DNA from: a virus
IMG/VR virus record: IMGVR_UViG_3300008266_000405
Span: 1 to 26,016 of that record
Reading direction: 5' to 3' (one strand)
Length of the DNA stretch: 26,016 bases
Shown: positions 1 through 6,190 of the stretch, one piece after another
How the letters are laid out: each line of letters starts with the position of its first letter
How positions within the stretch are numbered: position 1 is the first letter of the stretch
Made by a program: the position numbers and the translations under genes
The notes under the pieces: model-generated
What the model was told of the DNA's origin: nothing
What the model saw: only the letters and a program-made list of their open reading frames with translations
The model's database searches: none

Positions 1-2
1 AA

Positions 3-167
3 TTGTATGCGTTAATGGGTGCTGTAAATACTATCCGACAGTTCAAACCTGTCATTTCCTGTGAACGTGGTAACGACCTGATACTTGACTTCTTAAAACA
101 ATTCGGTTATAGTGTCGTGGATCATACTATCGCAGACACAATTTATAAGGTGGTTCCTAATGAGTAA
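3..167 (+). CDS. C-terminal end of a probable FkbM-like methyltransferase (5' partial)
   Basis: This open frame enters from the left edge and stops at TAA 165-167, giving about 54 residues. The visible part reads like the C-terminus of FkbM-type SAM-dependent methyltransferases: a GAVNTI helix, the strand KPVISCE, then the helix LILDFLKQFGY. In that family the same region runs 'xGAxxxIxxxxPVIxxE...IxxxLxxxGY'. The catalytic SAM-binding part lies outside the window, so the assignment rests on a short C-terminal pattern. The frame overlaps the next gene by 8 bases, so the two are probably co-transcribed. Phage methyltransferases of this type often modify sugars or other surface groups, but the substrate here cannot be inferred. 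Confidence 0.5.
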   Translation: MYALMGAVNTIRQFKPVISCERGNDLILDFLKQFGYSVVDHTIADTIYKVVPNE

Positions 168-537
168 TTTCGATGATGTAAAGGCTTTCATGAAGGCATT
201 CAAACAGCCTGTTGCTGAAAAAGCTGCTTTTCCTGATTATAAAATAGTTGATTTACGCTATGACCTTATTCAAGAAGAAGTGTTTGAGCTTTCTGAAGCC
301 ATTGATCATGCGGATATCGTTGGTGTTGCTGATGCTCTTGCTGACATTTTGTATGTCACTTATGGCGCAGCTGCTTCGTTTGGTATTGACCTGGACGCTT
401 GCTTTAAGGAAGTGCACAGAAGCAATATGTCGAAGCTTGATGCCAATGGTCAACCTATTTACCGTGAAGATGGTAAAGTCCTGAAGTCTGAGTTGTACAG
501 TAAGCCAGACTTGTCACCTATCCTATTCAAGGAATAA
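160..537 (+). CDS. MazG-like nucleotide pyrophosphohydrolase
   Basis: A 125-aa all-alpha NTP pyrophosphohydrolase of the MazG / phosphoribosyl-ATP pyrophosphohydrolase-like superfamily. These enzymes cleave (d)NTPs to (d)NMP and pyrophosphate in the cytoplasm. The Mg-binding signature is visible as EExxE (E39, E40, E43 in LIQEEVFELSEA) followed by DxxxD (D58 and D62 in VADALADILY). The C-terminal segment HRSNMSKLD...YREDGKV is also typical of this subfamily. I chose ATG 160 over an upstream in-frame ATG at 112 because AAGGTGG at 147-153 is a good ribosome site and the longer start would run deep into the previous gene. It overlaps the previous stop (ATGAGTAA). The exonuclease gene follows 1 base later, suggesting one nucleotide-metabolism operon. 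The exact substrate is not predictable. Confidence 0.85.
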   Translation: MSNFDDVKAFMKAFKQPVAEKAAFPDYKIVDLRYDLIQEEVFELSEAIDHADIVGVADALADILYVTYGAAASFGIDLDACFKEVHRSNMSKLDANGQPIYREDGKVLKSELYSKPDLSPILFKE

Positions 538-538
538 T

Positions 539-1282
539 ATGAAAATCTTACTGTTGGATATTGAAACCGCGCCAAACCTTGCCTATGTGTGGGGTCTTTG
601 GGATCAGAACATTATCATAGACAACATTGTCGAGAGTGGATACACGATGTGTTGGGCTGCGAAGTGGTTGGGTGAACCCGCCAAGAACATGCACTTCGAG
701 AGCATCCTGGGTCAATCCCGTGCCGAAATGTTGAAACCAATTTACGATCTTCTCGATGAAGCCGATGTGGTTGTTCACTACAATGGTAGGAAATTCGACA
801 TGCCAAACTTGAACAAAGAGTTTGTCAAGCAAGAGTGGACACCACCAAGCCCATACAAGCAATTGGATCTTTTGAGTACGGTTCGCCGTCAATTCAAGTT
901 CCCAAGCAACAAGCTTGATTTCGTTTGCCGTGAATTAGGTCTTGGGCAGAAACATCACCACAAGGGCATGAAGCTCTGGCACGAGTGTATGGCTGGTGAT
1001 CAGAAATCCTGGAAGACGATGAAGACCTACAACAAGCAAGACGTTGTGCTTCTTGAGCAGTTGTATCATCGCTTGCTTCCTTGGATCGATGATCATCCGA
1101 ACCGTAGCACATCTGGCGAAATCAACTGCCCAATTTGTGGCTCTTATGATTTCCAACACCGTGGTCCATATCACGCCAAGACACGTTCTTATCAGCGTTA
1201 TCGTTGTGTCAAAGGTCATTGGTTCAAAGGCGATATTATTAAGAGTTCCCGTAAAATCACAACACCATTAGCTATCAACTGA
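539..1282 (+). CDS. DEDDy 3'-5' exonuclease (RNase H-like) with C-terminal zinc ribbon
   Basis: A 247-aa protein with a DnaQ/YprB-like RNase H fold. The DEDD metal ligands are visible: D7 and E9 in LLLDIET, D87 in YNGRKFDMPN, and D168 in TYNKQD. Y164 sits four residues before D168, giving the YxxxD form of DEDDy nucleases. D110 (QLDLL) is a further conserved acidic residue. The last 55 residues carry a treble-clef or zinc-ribbon-like set: CPIC (C197, C200), then C223 and H227 (RCVKGH). The family degrades DNA or RNA from the 3' end. The zinc module presumably helps nucleic-acid binding. It lies between two nucleotide pyrophosphohydrolase genes, so a role in host DNA recycling or phage DNA processing is plausible but inferred. 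Start ATG 539 follows the previous stop by one base (GGAATAATATG). Confidence 0.8.
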   Translation: MKILLLDIETAPNLAYVWGLWDQNIIIDNIVESGYTMCWAAKWLGEPAKNMHFESILGQSRAEMLKPIYDLLDEADVVVHYNGRKFDMPNLNKEFVKQEWTPPSPYKQLDLLSTVRRQFKFPSNKLDFVCRELGLGQKHHHKGMKLWHECMAGDQKSWKTMKTYNKQDVVLLEQLYHRLLPWIDDHPNRSTSGEINCPICGSYDFQHRGPYHAKTRSYQRYRCVKGHWFKGDIIKSSRKITTPLAIN

Positions 1283-1289
1283 GGATATT

Positions 1290-1682
1290 ATGGCAAAAGC
1301 AAAACCAGCAGAAGGCGATCTTGAATCAAAAGACTTTGGTTCTGGTGCTCGTTTCAACTCAAATAAAACTCGTTATGACTTAGTTCCAACGCATTTGTTG
1401 AAATCTACAGCCGATGTGTTTGCTTATGGTGCAGAAAAATATGTGCCGTGGAATTGGGCAAAGTGTGCAAAAATGAGTCAGTACATTGCTTCTGCTAAAA
1501 GACATCTGGCTGCGATTGAAATGGGTGAAGACAATGACCCCGAATCAGGTCTTCCACATCGCGGTCACTTGATGTGCAACTTGCTTATGATCGAACAGTT
1601 GCACAATGTGATTGAAGCGAACCCAGAACTGGCAGAGCTTGATGATCGCCCCCACAAATGGTTTAAAGGTCAAAAATACTGA
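1290..1682 (+). CDS. dATP/dGTP diphosphohydrolase-like protein (DUF5664 / dGTP_diPhyd_N family)
   Basis: A 130-aa protein matching the phage family once called DUF5664 and now described as the N-terminal domain of dATP/dGTP diphosphohydrolases. The signature appears in order: GARFNSNKTRYDLVP (residues 19-33), FAYGAEKYVPWNW (44-56), then SAKRHLAAIEMGEDNDPESG and LPHRGHLMCNLLM (68-100). H90, H93 and N97 are the most conserved positions. Members hydrolyse purine dNTPs; some relatives serve phages that use 2-aminoadenine, but no PurZ homologue is visible here. GAGG upstream of ATG 1290 (CTGAGGATATTATGG) is a good ribosome site. The stop overlaps the next ATG (TGATG). This is the second nucleotide-hydrolysing gene in 1.5 kb. 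Confidence 0.75.
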   Translation: MAKAKPAEGDLESKDFGSGARFNSNKTRYDLVPTHLLKSTADVFAYGAEKYVPWNWAKCAKMSQYIASAKRHLAAIEMGEDNDPESGLPHRGHLMCNLLMIEQLHNVIEANPELAELDDRPHKWFKGQKY

Positions 1683-1897
1683 TGAAAAAAGATTTGTATA
1701 AAATGGAAGATAACATCATGAACGTGTGGCGTTGCGTTGATGATATGAAGCTGTTGAGCGAAAGTGATATGGGTGCAGAAGATCTCAAAAGCGCATTAAA
1801 GGGATTGAGCACCATCACTAACTTAAAATGTGTTGATTTGTGGCATTCTTATGAAAATGCATTAAAACAAAATGTAAAGGATAAAAATGAAAATTGA
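1682..1897 (+). CDS. Hypothetical protein, 71 aa
   Basis: A small charged, mostly alpha-helical protein of 71 residues. I do not recognise a family. The start ATG shares its A with the stop of the upstream diphosphohydrolase gene (TGATG), a coupling arrangement seen throughout this arm. Its end overlaps the next start by 11 bases. Coding status is supported by tight packing, lack of a competing frame and phage-like composition. No motif, membrane segment or signal peptide is visible, so no function is proposed. Confidence 0.7.
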   Translation: MKKDLYKMEDNIMNVWRCVDDMKLLSESDMGAEDLKSALKGLSTITNLKCVDLWHSYENALKQNVKDKNEN

Positions 1898-2135
1898 AAT
1901 TCCTTGTGAAGCTGTCGAACAGATTTTATTTAATTCTATTATTGAAACATTTGAATCTTTCATGCAACCAAGCGCAGATCATGCTGTTTTGGGATTGACT
2001 ATTGATCAGATGGATAACATTTTGGCTGGTGCTATGAACTACTCCAAATGGGTTTGTTCTCGTACCGAACAAAAAATTATCATGGAACGTTGGCTTGCCT
2101 GGACCAACTACAAAGCCATTTTGGAAGATGATTAA
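1887..2135 (+). CDS. Hypothetical protein, 82 aa
   Basis: An 82-residue, predicted alpha-helical acidic protein without a recognised family. ATG 1887 is preceded by AAAGGAT, a good ribosome site, and lies inside the end of the upstream small gene. The protein contains one cysteine in each half and a tryptophan-rich C-terminal helix (ERWLAWTNY). It is the last gene before a late-promoter-like sequence at 2139, so it may end an early or middle transcription unit. No function is proposed. Confidence 0.7.
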   Translation: MKIEIPCEAVEQILFNSIIETFESFMQPSADHAVLGLTIDQMDNILAGAMNYSKWVCSRTEQKIIMERWLAWTNYKAILEDD

Positions 2136-2138
2136 TTG

Positions 2139-2147
2139 TATAAATAC
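2139..2147 (+). promoter_or_regulatory. T4-type late promoter (TATAAATAC)
   Basis: TATAAATAC is a full match to the T4 late consensus TATAAATA, read by RNA polymerase carrying a gp55-type sigma and the gp33 co-activator. It sits between genes, 30 bases before the ATG of the 55-aa ORF, so transcription would begin near 2153. A gp33 homologue encoded at 2920 supports this promoter class being used. Confidence 0.65.
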
Positions 2148-2176
2148 TTACTTCCATAAGAGGAAAACAGGAATCG

Positions 2177-2344
2177 ATGGAAGGTACAGAAAAGCGTTAC
2201 ACCTTAACATCCCAAAGAATGCAGCCTAACCCTGCATATATGCGAGAAACCCCATATGGGGATTGGGTCAAGTACGAAACGTATCTTGAACTCTTTACTC
2301 GCTACAACGAGCTTGTAGAGCTGACCGACTCTAACAAGCGTTAA
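2177..2344 (+). CDS. Small conserved-looking protein, 55 aa
   Basis: This 55-residue ORF fills the otherwise empty space between 2136 and 2428. It starts at ATG 2177 with CAGGAA just upstream and GAGGAAA a little further, and ends with TAA 2342-2344. The sequence is basic at the start and aromatic in the middle (PNPAYMRETPYGDWVKY), followed by an acidic helix. The YxLTSQRMQPNPAYMRETP-like pattern looks like a small, constrained phage protein rather than random sequence. A TATAAATAC late promoter lies directly upstream. Function is unknown. Confidence 0.65.
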   Translation: MEGTEKRYTLTSQRMQPNPAYMRETPYGDWVKYETYLELFTRYNELVELTDSNKR

Positions 2345-2373
2345 TCAAATCGGACAATTGCAATAAGTCTGGT

Positions 2374-2408
2374 TTATCAATACCCCTGATGAGGTTGTAT
2401 ACTCATCA
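2374..2408 (+). promoter_or_regulatory. Putative sigma70-type promoter overlapped by a 7-bp inverted repeat
   Basis: TATACT at 2398-2403 resembles a -10 box, with TTATCA at 2374-2379 as a weak -35 box 18 bases upstream. TGATGAG (2387-2393) and CTCATCA (2402-2408) form a perfect 7-bp inverted repeat with an 8-base loop that covers the -10 box. It could be an operator or an RNA hairpin in a read-through transcript. It lies just before the hydrolase, gp33, gp59, gp32 block. No run of T follows, so it is not a standard terminator. Confidence 0.3.
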
Positions 2409-2428
2409 CCCAAAGTAAAGGTAACCAA

Positions 2429-2917
2429 ATGAAAACAATCAATGTAATCATTTTGCTGGCAGCAATGCTGGTTAGTAGTAAAACACTCGCTCAATGTGCT
2501 GACAACAGCTGTACGTTTGCATACGATATTGAGCAGCCCGTAGTTCAAGAATCAAAATATACTCAGACGGATCTTGACTGCTTATACAAAGCGGTGTATA
2601 ATGAGACAGGTGGAAATGAAAGCCAAGGTGCATCGATGGTCGTAGCAACGATCCTCAATCGCAAACATAGTCCTTTATTTCCAAAGAATGTCTGTGCGGT
2701 GGTTTATCAAAAGGCTCAGTTCACCAATGTAACAAAGGTGAATCCAAATAAGATAACACCCAAGACAAAGGACGTTGTTCACAAGGCAGTGGAAATGTAT
2801 GAAAAGGGGCTGCTCAACACGAGCGTTCTTTTCTTCCATGCTGATTATGTGCGACCATCCTGGTCGTACAAAAAGAAACGAGTAACGAAAATCGGCAATC
2901 ACATTTTTTATAGATAA
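2429..2917 (+). CDS. Exported SleB-like cell wall hydrolase
   Basis: A 162-aa protein with an N-terminal signal peptide (K2, hydrophobic core INVIILLAAMLV, likely signal peptidase I cut after TLA at residue 21). The rest matches the SleB / Hydrolase_2 fold, a transglycosylase-like peptidoglycan hydrolase: LYKAVYNETGGNESQGA (E59 is the likely catalytic acid), VATILNR, then a C-terminal FFHADYVRPSW...KIGNHIFYR block. It should act on the peptidoglycan from the periplasm. A lytic or superinfection role is possible. Unusually, it sits directly upstream of the late-transcription and replication genes gp33-gp59-gp32 rather than in a lysis cassette; no holin is visible beside it. Ribosome site AAAGG lies upstream of ATG 2429. 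Confidence 0.8.
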   Translation: MKTINVIILLAAMLVSSKTLAQCADNSCTFAYDIEQPVVQESKYTQTDLDCLYKAVYNETGGNESQGASMVVATILNRKHSPLFPKNVCAVVYQKAQFTNVTKVNPNKITPKTKDVVHKAVEMYEKGLLNTSVLFFHADYVRPSWSYKKKRVTKIGNHIFYR

Positions 2918-2919
2918 TT

Positions 2920-3150
2920 ATGTTAATCAAATCGGTCAAAGATCCTGAGCAGTTCCATCGTGAAATAGAAGAAAGGGTATCCAAAGGAATGGAGTACCTT
3001 GAAGCAATCGTTTCATATTGTGAGGACAACGGACTTGAAATTGAGTCCGTTGTTTCTCTCATGAAGCAAGGAAGCATCCTACGTGCCAAGCTTCAACATG
3101 AAGCCGAAGGCTTGAATTTAATTGAGAAGTCTGCTATACTACCCATATGA
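2920..3150 (+). CDS. 33: Late transcription co-activator, gp33-like
   Basis: A 76-aa acidic helical protein resembling the short gp33 homologues of distant T4-like phages. In T4, gp33 bridges RNA polymerase and the sliding clamp gp45 to activate late promoters recognised with gp55. The pattern is FHREIEERV...GMEYLEAIVSYCEDNGLEI followed by a short helix, an EAEGLNL segment and a loose tail. The assignment is strengthened by position: gp59 and gp32 homologues follow in the T4 order 33-59-32. The stop overlaps the gp59 ATG (ATGA). The gene starts 2 bases after the hydrolase stop and has no strong ribosome site, so coupling is likely. A perfect 10-bp hairpin lies inside the gene (3026-3053). Confidence 0.7.
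   Translation: MLIKSVKDPEQFHREIEERVSKGMEYLEAIVSYCEDNGLEIESVVSLMKQGSILRAKLQHEAEGLNLIEKSAILPI
3026..3053 (+). repeat. Perfect 10-bp inverted repeat with 8-base loop inside gp33
   Basis: ACAACGGACT (3026-3035) and AGTCCGTTGT (3044-3053) are exact reverse complements separated by TGAAATTG. The hairpin lies within the gp33-like coding region, about 94 bases before the gp59 start. No T-run follows, so it is not a simple terminator. It may be an RNA processing, protein-binding or translation-control site. Confidence 0.7.
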
Positions 3151-3779
3151 ATTTTGGAGCAATGTCTTTCGTGACCCCGTTTGAAGCCTACACAAAGTAT
3201 CTTGCATATCGCAGTCACTTCACCCAGGACTCGTATGATATTTTGAAATACAACGGAAAGGTCAACGCAACAACCAATTCGTTTGAAACACGAAAAGATA
3301 AGTTCTTTTTTCATAAGCTGTCCAAACATAAAGATGTTGATGGATTTTTAATTTCTCATATGCTTGTCGGTAATCCACACAAGAAGTGGATTCGTGATAT
3401 GATTCATGATGAAGAAGATCATCACTACTATGCTGAATGGCTAAAGCGTAAGCAATCGCTCACCTATCTGTTTCAGACAGAGATAGAGCAGCTTGATGAT
3501 GATTACAACAGCAACATTACCATCCCTAAAGATGGTGGTATGCCTAAACTCTATAAGTTAATTCTACGAAACAAGATCTCACCTGAAACTGTTATCGTGC
3601 TAAATACTTTGAGTCCATTTTTTGGTTACTGGTCTGCAAATAACCTTGACCAATATGTGTGGGGTGACATTCGAAAGAAGTACGAGAAGTACACCCCATT
3701 CGTTGAGTTTGATCGTAATAAATTTCGTTCAATACTCTTAGAAAGATTCTCTCATTCCAATTCATCGGATGAGAAATAG
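3147..3779 (+). CDS. 59: Helicase loader, gp59-like
   Basis: A 210-aa protein similar in length and pattern to T4 gp59 (217 aa), which loads gp41 helicase onto gp32-coated forks. The N-terminal domain shows the family signature PFEAYTKYLAYRSHFT, then YDILKYNGKV and FETRKDKFFF (about residues 10-53). The C-terminal all-helical domain includes NKISPETVIVLN and the region around WGDIRKKYEKYTPF. The first ATG (3147) overlaps the gp33 stop; an internal ATG at 3162 follows GGAG by only 2 bases and could be an alternative start. It sits between gp33 and gp32 homologues as in T4, where gp59 physically contacts gp32. The C-terminus is serine-rich and charged. Confidence 0.85.
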   Translation: MNFGAMSFVTPFEAYTKYLAYRSHFTQDSYDILKYNGKVNATTNSFETRKDKFFFHKLSKHKDVDGFLISHMLVGNPHKKWIRDMIHDEEDHHYYAEWLKRKQSLTYLFQTEIEQLDDDYNSNITIPKDGGMPKLYKLILRNKISPETVIVLNTLSPFFGYWSANNLDQYVWGDIRKKYEKYTPFVEFDRNKFRSILLERFSHSNSSDEK

Positions 3780-3831
3780 GCTGTGCTGTGCCTTAAATCA
3801 GCGTTCAACTACTACAAAGGAAAACACAACT

Positions 3832-4716
3832 ATGTCTTTTAATAAACTTAAACAATCCTCAGACGATTTCGAAAAACTTAATAGCCAACTGCAAAAAATG
3901 TCTTCTGCTGAACAGGGTAGCTTTGACGAGCGATTCTGGAAGCCTGAAGTCGATAAGGCTGGTAACGGTTATGCTGTAATCCGTTTCCTTCCAGCCCCTG
4001 ATGGTGAAGATGTTCCGTTTGTTCGTTATTATGATCACGCTTTCCAAGGACCAGGTGGTGCTTGGTACATTGAGAACTCTCTCACAACTCTTGGTCAACA
4101 AGATCCTGTTTCCGAATACAATTCCAATCTCTGGAACACTGGTATCGAATCCAACAAACAGATCGCTCGTAATCAGAAACGCAATCTGCGTTACATTTCG
4201 AACATCTATGTTGTAAACGACCCAGCACATCCTGAGAACAATGGTAAAGTCTTCCTGTTCCGTTATGGCAAGAAGATCTTCGAGAAACTCAACGATGCCA
4301 TGAATCCGAAGTTCCCTGATGATCCGAAGATCAATCCATTCAACATGTGGAGTGGTGCTAACTTCAAGTTGAAGATTACCAAGGATGATGGATACCGCAG
4401 CTATGCCAAATCTGAATTTGATTCGCCTAAGCCTCTCAAAGACGATGATGCAGAACTGGAAGCAATCTACAACCAGGAATTTGGTCTCCAGGAGTTTATC
4501 GCTCCTAGCAAGTTCAAGTCGTATGACGAACTGAAAGCCAAATTTCTGCGTGTGATCGGCGGTGAAGCACCAGCTGATAAACCGCTTGGTGATAACGGAT
4601 TTGCTACTCCGAAGCCTCAGAAGACCGCAGAAGCCAAAGCAGCACCCACTGCTGACTTCAGCGCCGATGATGCGTCAAGTGATGATTTCTTCAAAGAACT
4701 GATGAAAGGCGAGTAA
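3832..4716 (+). CDS. 32: Single-stranded DNA-binding protein, gp32-like, lacking the zinc site
   Basis: A 294-aa protein that aligns with T4 gp32 (301 aa). It has a basic LAST-type N-terminus (MSFNKLKQSS), an OB-fold core (VIRFLPAPDGEDVPFVRYYDH; GAWYIENS; YVVNDPAHPENNGKVFLFRYGKKIF; FNMWSGANFKLKI), then an acidic C-terminal tail ending DDFFKELMKGE. It should coat ssDNA during replication and recombination and recruit gp59 and other replisome proteins. T4 gp32 binds zinc through three cysteines and a histidine after GKWYIET; here the aligned segment has none, and the whole protein has no cysteine. I chose ATG 3832 because AAAGGAAAA precedes it; an in-frame ATG at 3769 would overlap gp59 and has no ribosome site. 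A strong terminator follows. Confidence 0.92.
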   Translation: MSFNKLKQSSDDFEKLNSQLQKMSSAEQGSFDERFWKPEVDKAGNGYAVIRFLPAPDGEDVPFVRYYDHAFQGPGGAWYIENSLTTLGQQDPVSEYNSNLWNTGIESNKQIARNQKRNLRYISNIYVVNDPAHPENNGKVFLFRYGKKIFEKLNDAMNPKFPDDPKINPFNMWSGANFKLKITKDDGYRSYAKSEFDSPKPLKDDDAELEAIYNQEFGLQEFIAPSKFKSYDELKAKFLRVIGGEAPADKPLGDNGFATPKPQKTAEAKAAPTADFSADDASSDDFFKELMKGE

Positions 4717-4722
4717 TAAACT

Positions 4723-4745
4723 AAGCCCCCGAAAGGGGGCTTTTT
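4723..4745. terminator. Bidirectional rho-independent terminator
   Basis: AAGCCCCC, a GAAA tetraloop and GGGGGCTTTTT form a GC-rich 6-7 bp stem followed by a T-run on the plus strand, right after gp32. On the minus strand the same stem is followed by TTAGTTTATT, and it lies immediately after the stop of the minus-strand gene that ends at 4745. It therefore separates the two convergent units and probably serves both. Confidence 0.9.
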
Positions 4746-4966
4746 CATTTGAGTATCGAGTCTATAGTTAATGATATCGGACTATTTGAAGCTGGAATCA
4801 AATCAAATACGCTCCGACTTTCTTCATTTTTTTTAGGTGATATTAGTGCTGCTGCTGCTATTTTTAGTCCTTCAGATAATGAATCAAGAAACATATCATC
4901 ATCGTCTTTTTCTTCTGTAGCCATTGACATTTTGTTAAGATCATTTCCAACGTTTACGTCTTTCAT
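4745..4966 (-). CDS. Hypothetical protein, 73 aa, last gene of the minus-strand tail cluster
   Basis: A 73-aa protein with no recognised family. It has an acidic N-terminal half (EEKDDDDMF) and a short alanine-rich hydrophobic stretch (GLKIAAAALI) too weak to call a membrane helix. ATG at 4966 is preceded on the minus strand by AAAGGATAA, a good ribosome site located at the end of the upstream 406-aa gene. A plus-strand frame of similar length covers the same bases, but it lacks a ribosome site and begins in the terminator's T-run. The minus reading therefore fits the cluster better. Probably a minor structural or assembly protein by context only. Confidence 0.65.
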   Translation of the reverse strand: MKDVNVGNDLNKMSMATEEKDDDDMFLDSLSEGLKIAAAALISPKKNEESRSVFDLIPASNSPISLTIDSILK

Positions 4967-4969
4967 AAA

Positions 4970-6190
4970 TTATCCTTTCAATATTTGATCTGGCGTAACA
5001 GTACCGATTATAGCGGGGGTCTTTTTTGGTTCTGGTTCAGGACCAGATTCTGATTTATTGATAACGGTTATCATATTTTGTGCTATGTTGGCTCTGACTT
5101 TATCTTCTGATTTTTCAACTTGTTCGTTTGATTTTATTAATTGATTACCAGTTGAAGGTGTATTTGCCATTACTTGTTCTTTTGTATCACCCCACAAACC
5201 AGGAAATTCTTTTCTGTTTTCTTCGTTATCTTCCAGTAAAGCTTTGAAATATATTTCAACACCAGCTTCATGTAATTTTTGTGATTCTTCTGAAGATAAT
5301 CCTGGTTCAGGATCCCGACCACCAAAAGTTGTTGCTAAGTCAACAACTTTTCCATCTGGAAAATAATACGCATCATCTGTTTTTACTAGTTGACCAGATG
5401 TTATTGCTTTTTCTCTTGAAACAATTGAACTCTCTACTTTTGTTATCTCTTGTTTTGGTGTTTTGATCTTTTGATCCGCCATATCATTTAACGGCATTAC
5501 TTCTGTTTGTTGATCTTTTTTCTCTACATCTTCACCTGGTGCTTCTTGTGGTGGTTTTTCTGAAATAGCGTTATTTGAATTCTCTGTTTCTTTTTCATCG
5601 CTCATTTCTGATGTGCCAGAGCCTTCACTTGATTCTTCACTGCCTTCTTGATTACCACCTTCACTTGCTGTTTCAGCACTGCTTGGATTTTCACTATCTG
5701 AAAATAAATCAGTTAAAACACTGGCACCAAAGATACCAGCAAGAGCTACTCCAAGAGCAGCCCTGGCAGAAGAACCGATATCTGCAACTGATGTTTTATT
5801 AGAATTCATACCATCTAACAACTTTTCGACATTGAACTTCATCATTTCAACTTTATCTTCAAGAGATCTGATCAACATTGATGGGTCGTTGTTAGAATTT
5901 TTATTCTTTTTATCTTTTAAGTTTTTTACTTCTTCTTCAGATTCCAGAATTTGAATTTGAATTTGTTGTTCTTCTATAGCACTTTGAGTTGTTGACATCA
6001 TGCTATCTGTAACATCAATAATTTTTTGTATGCTATTGTCTATTGAAATTAATGAATCATTAAAATCTATTTTTAAATCGTTTACTTTATCATCTAATCT
6101 ATCAACTTGAGCTTGTATGTCACCCATTTGTTGAGCTTGTTGATCTGCAATTTGTGACATTGTTGTGCTTACATCAAACATACTAGCCAT
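4970..6190 (-). CDS. Coiled-coil structural protein with one hydrophobic segment, 406 aa
   Basis: The family is not recognised. The first 130 residues are strongly helical and coiled-coil-like (QIADQQAQQMGDIQAQVDRL and similar heptads). A hydrophobic segment follows at about residues 143-163 (ALGVALAGIFGASVL). Then comes a long Ser/Glu/Gly-rich disordered region (about 165-240) and a charged C-terminal part with YYFPDGKVVD. It has the same order of parts as the 458-aa protein encoded just upstream: coiled coil, hydrophobic segment, low-complexity linker, C-terminal region. The two genes overlap by one base (TAATG). Location after a frameshifted gp26-like gene suggests a hub, tape-measure or tail-lumen protein, but this is inference. 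Codon use is AT-rich like its neighbours. Confidence 0.8.
   Translation of the reverse strand: MASMFDVSTTMSQIADQQAQQMGDIQAQVDRLDDKVNDLKIDFNDSLISIDNSIQKIIDVTDSMMSTTQSAIEEQQIQIQILESEEEVKNLKDKKNKNSNNDPSMLIRSLEDKVEMMKFNVEKLLDGMNSNKTSVADIGSSARAALGVALAGIFGASVLTDLFSDSENPSSAETASEGGNQEGSEESSEGSGTSEMSDEKETENSNNAISEKPPQEAPGEDVEKKDQQTEVMPLNDMADQKIKTPKQEITKVESSIVSREKAITSGQLVKTDDAYYFPDGKVVDLATTFGGRDPEPGLSSEESQKLHEAGVEIYFKALLEDNEENRKEFPGLWGDTKEQVMANTPSTGNQLIKSNEQVEKSEDKVRANIAQNMITVINKSESGPEPEPKKTPAIIGTVTPDQILKG

Noticed and set aside
112-159. Longer start for the MazG-like gene at ATG 112
   Set aside because: It would overlap the upstream gene by 56 bases and lacks a ribosome site, whereas ATG 160 has AAGGTGG at proper distance and begins where family members begin.
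3600-3607. CTAAATAC inside gp59 as a late promoter for gp32
   Set aside because: T4 has a late promoter in a similar place, but TAAATA occurs many times inside genes of this AT-rich window (for example near 14154, 14988, 21180 and 25942), so the match alone is not persuasive.
3769-3831. Longer start for gp32 at ATG 3769
   Set aside because: The extra 21 residues are unlike gp32, overlap gp59, and have no ribosome site; ATG 3832 follows AAAGGAAAA and begins with the gp32-type basic N-terminus.
4749-4988. Plus-strand frame of 79 codons opposite the 73-aa minus-strand gene
   Set aside because: It starts next to the terminator, lacks a ribosome site and runs against the minus-strand gene that has AAAGGATAA and cluster context.
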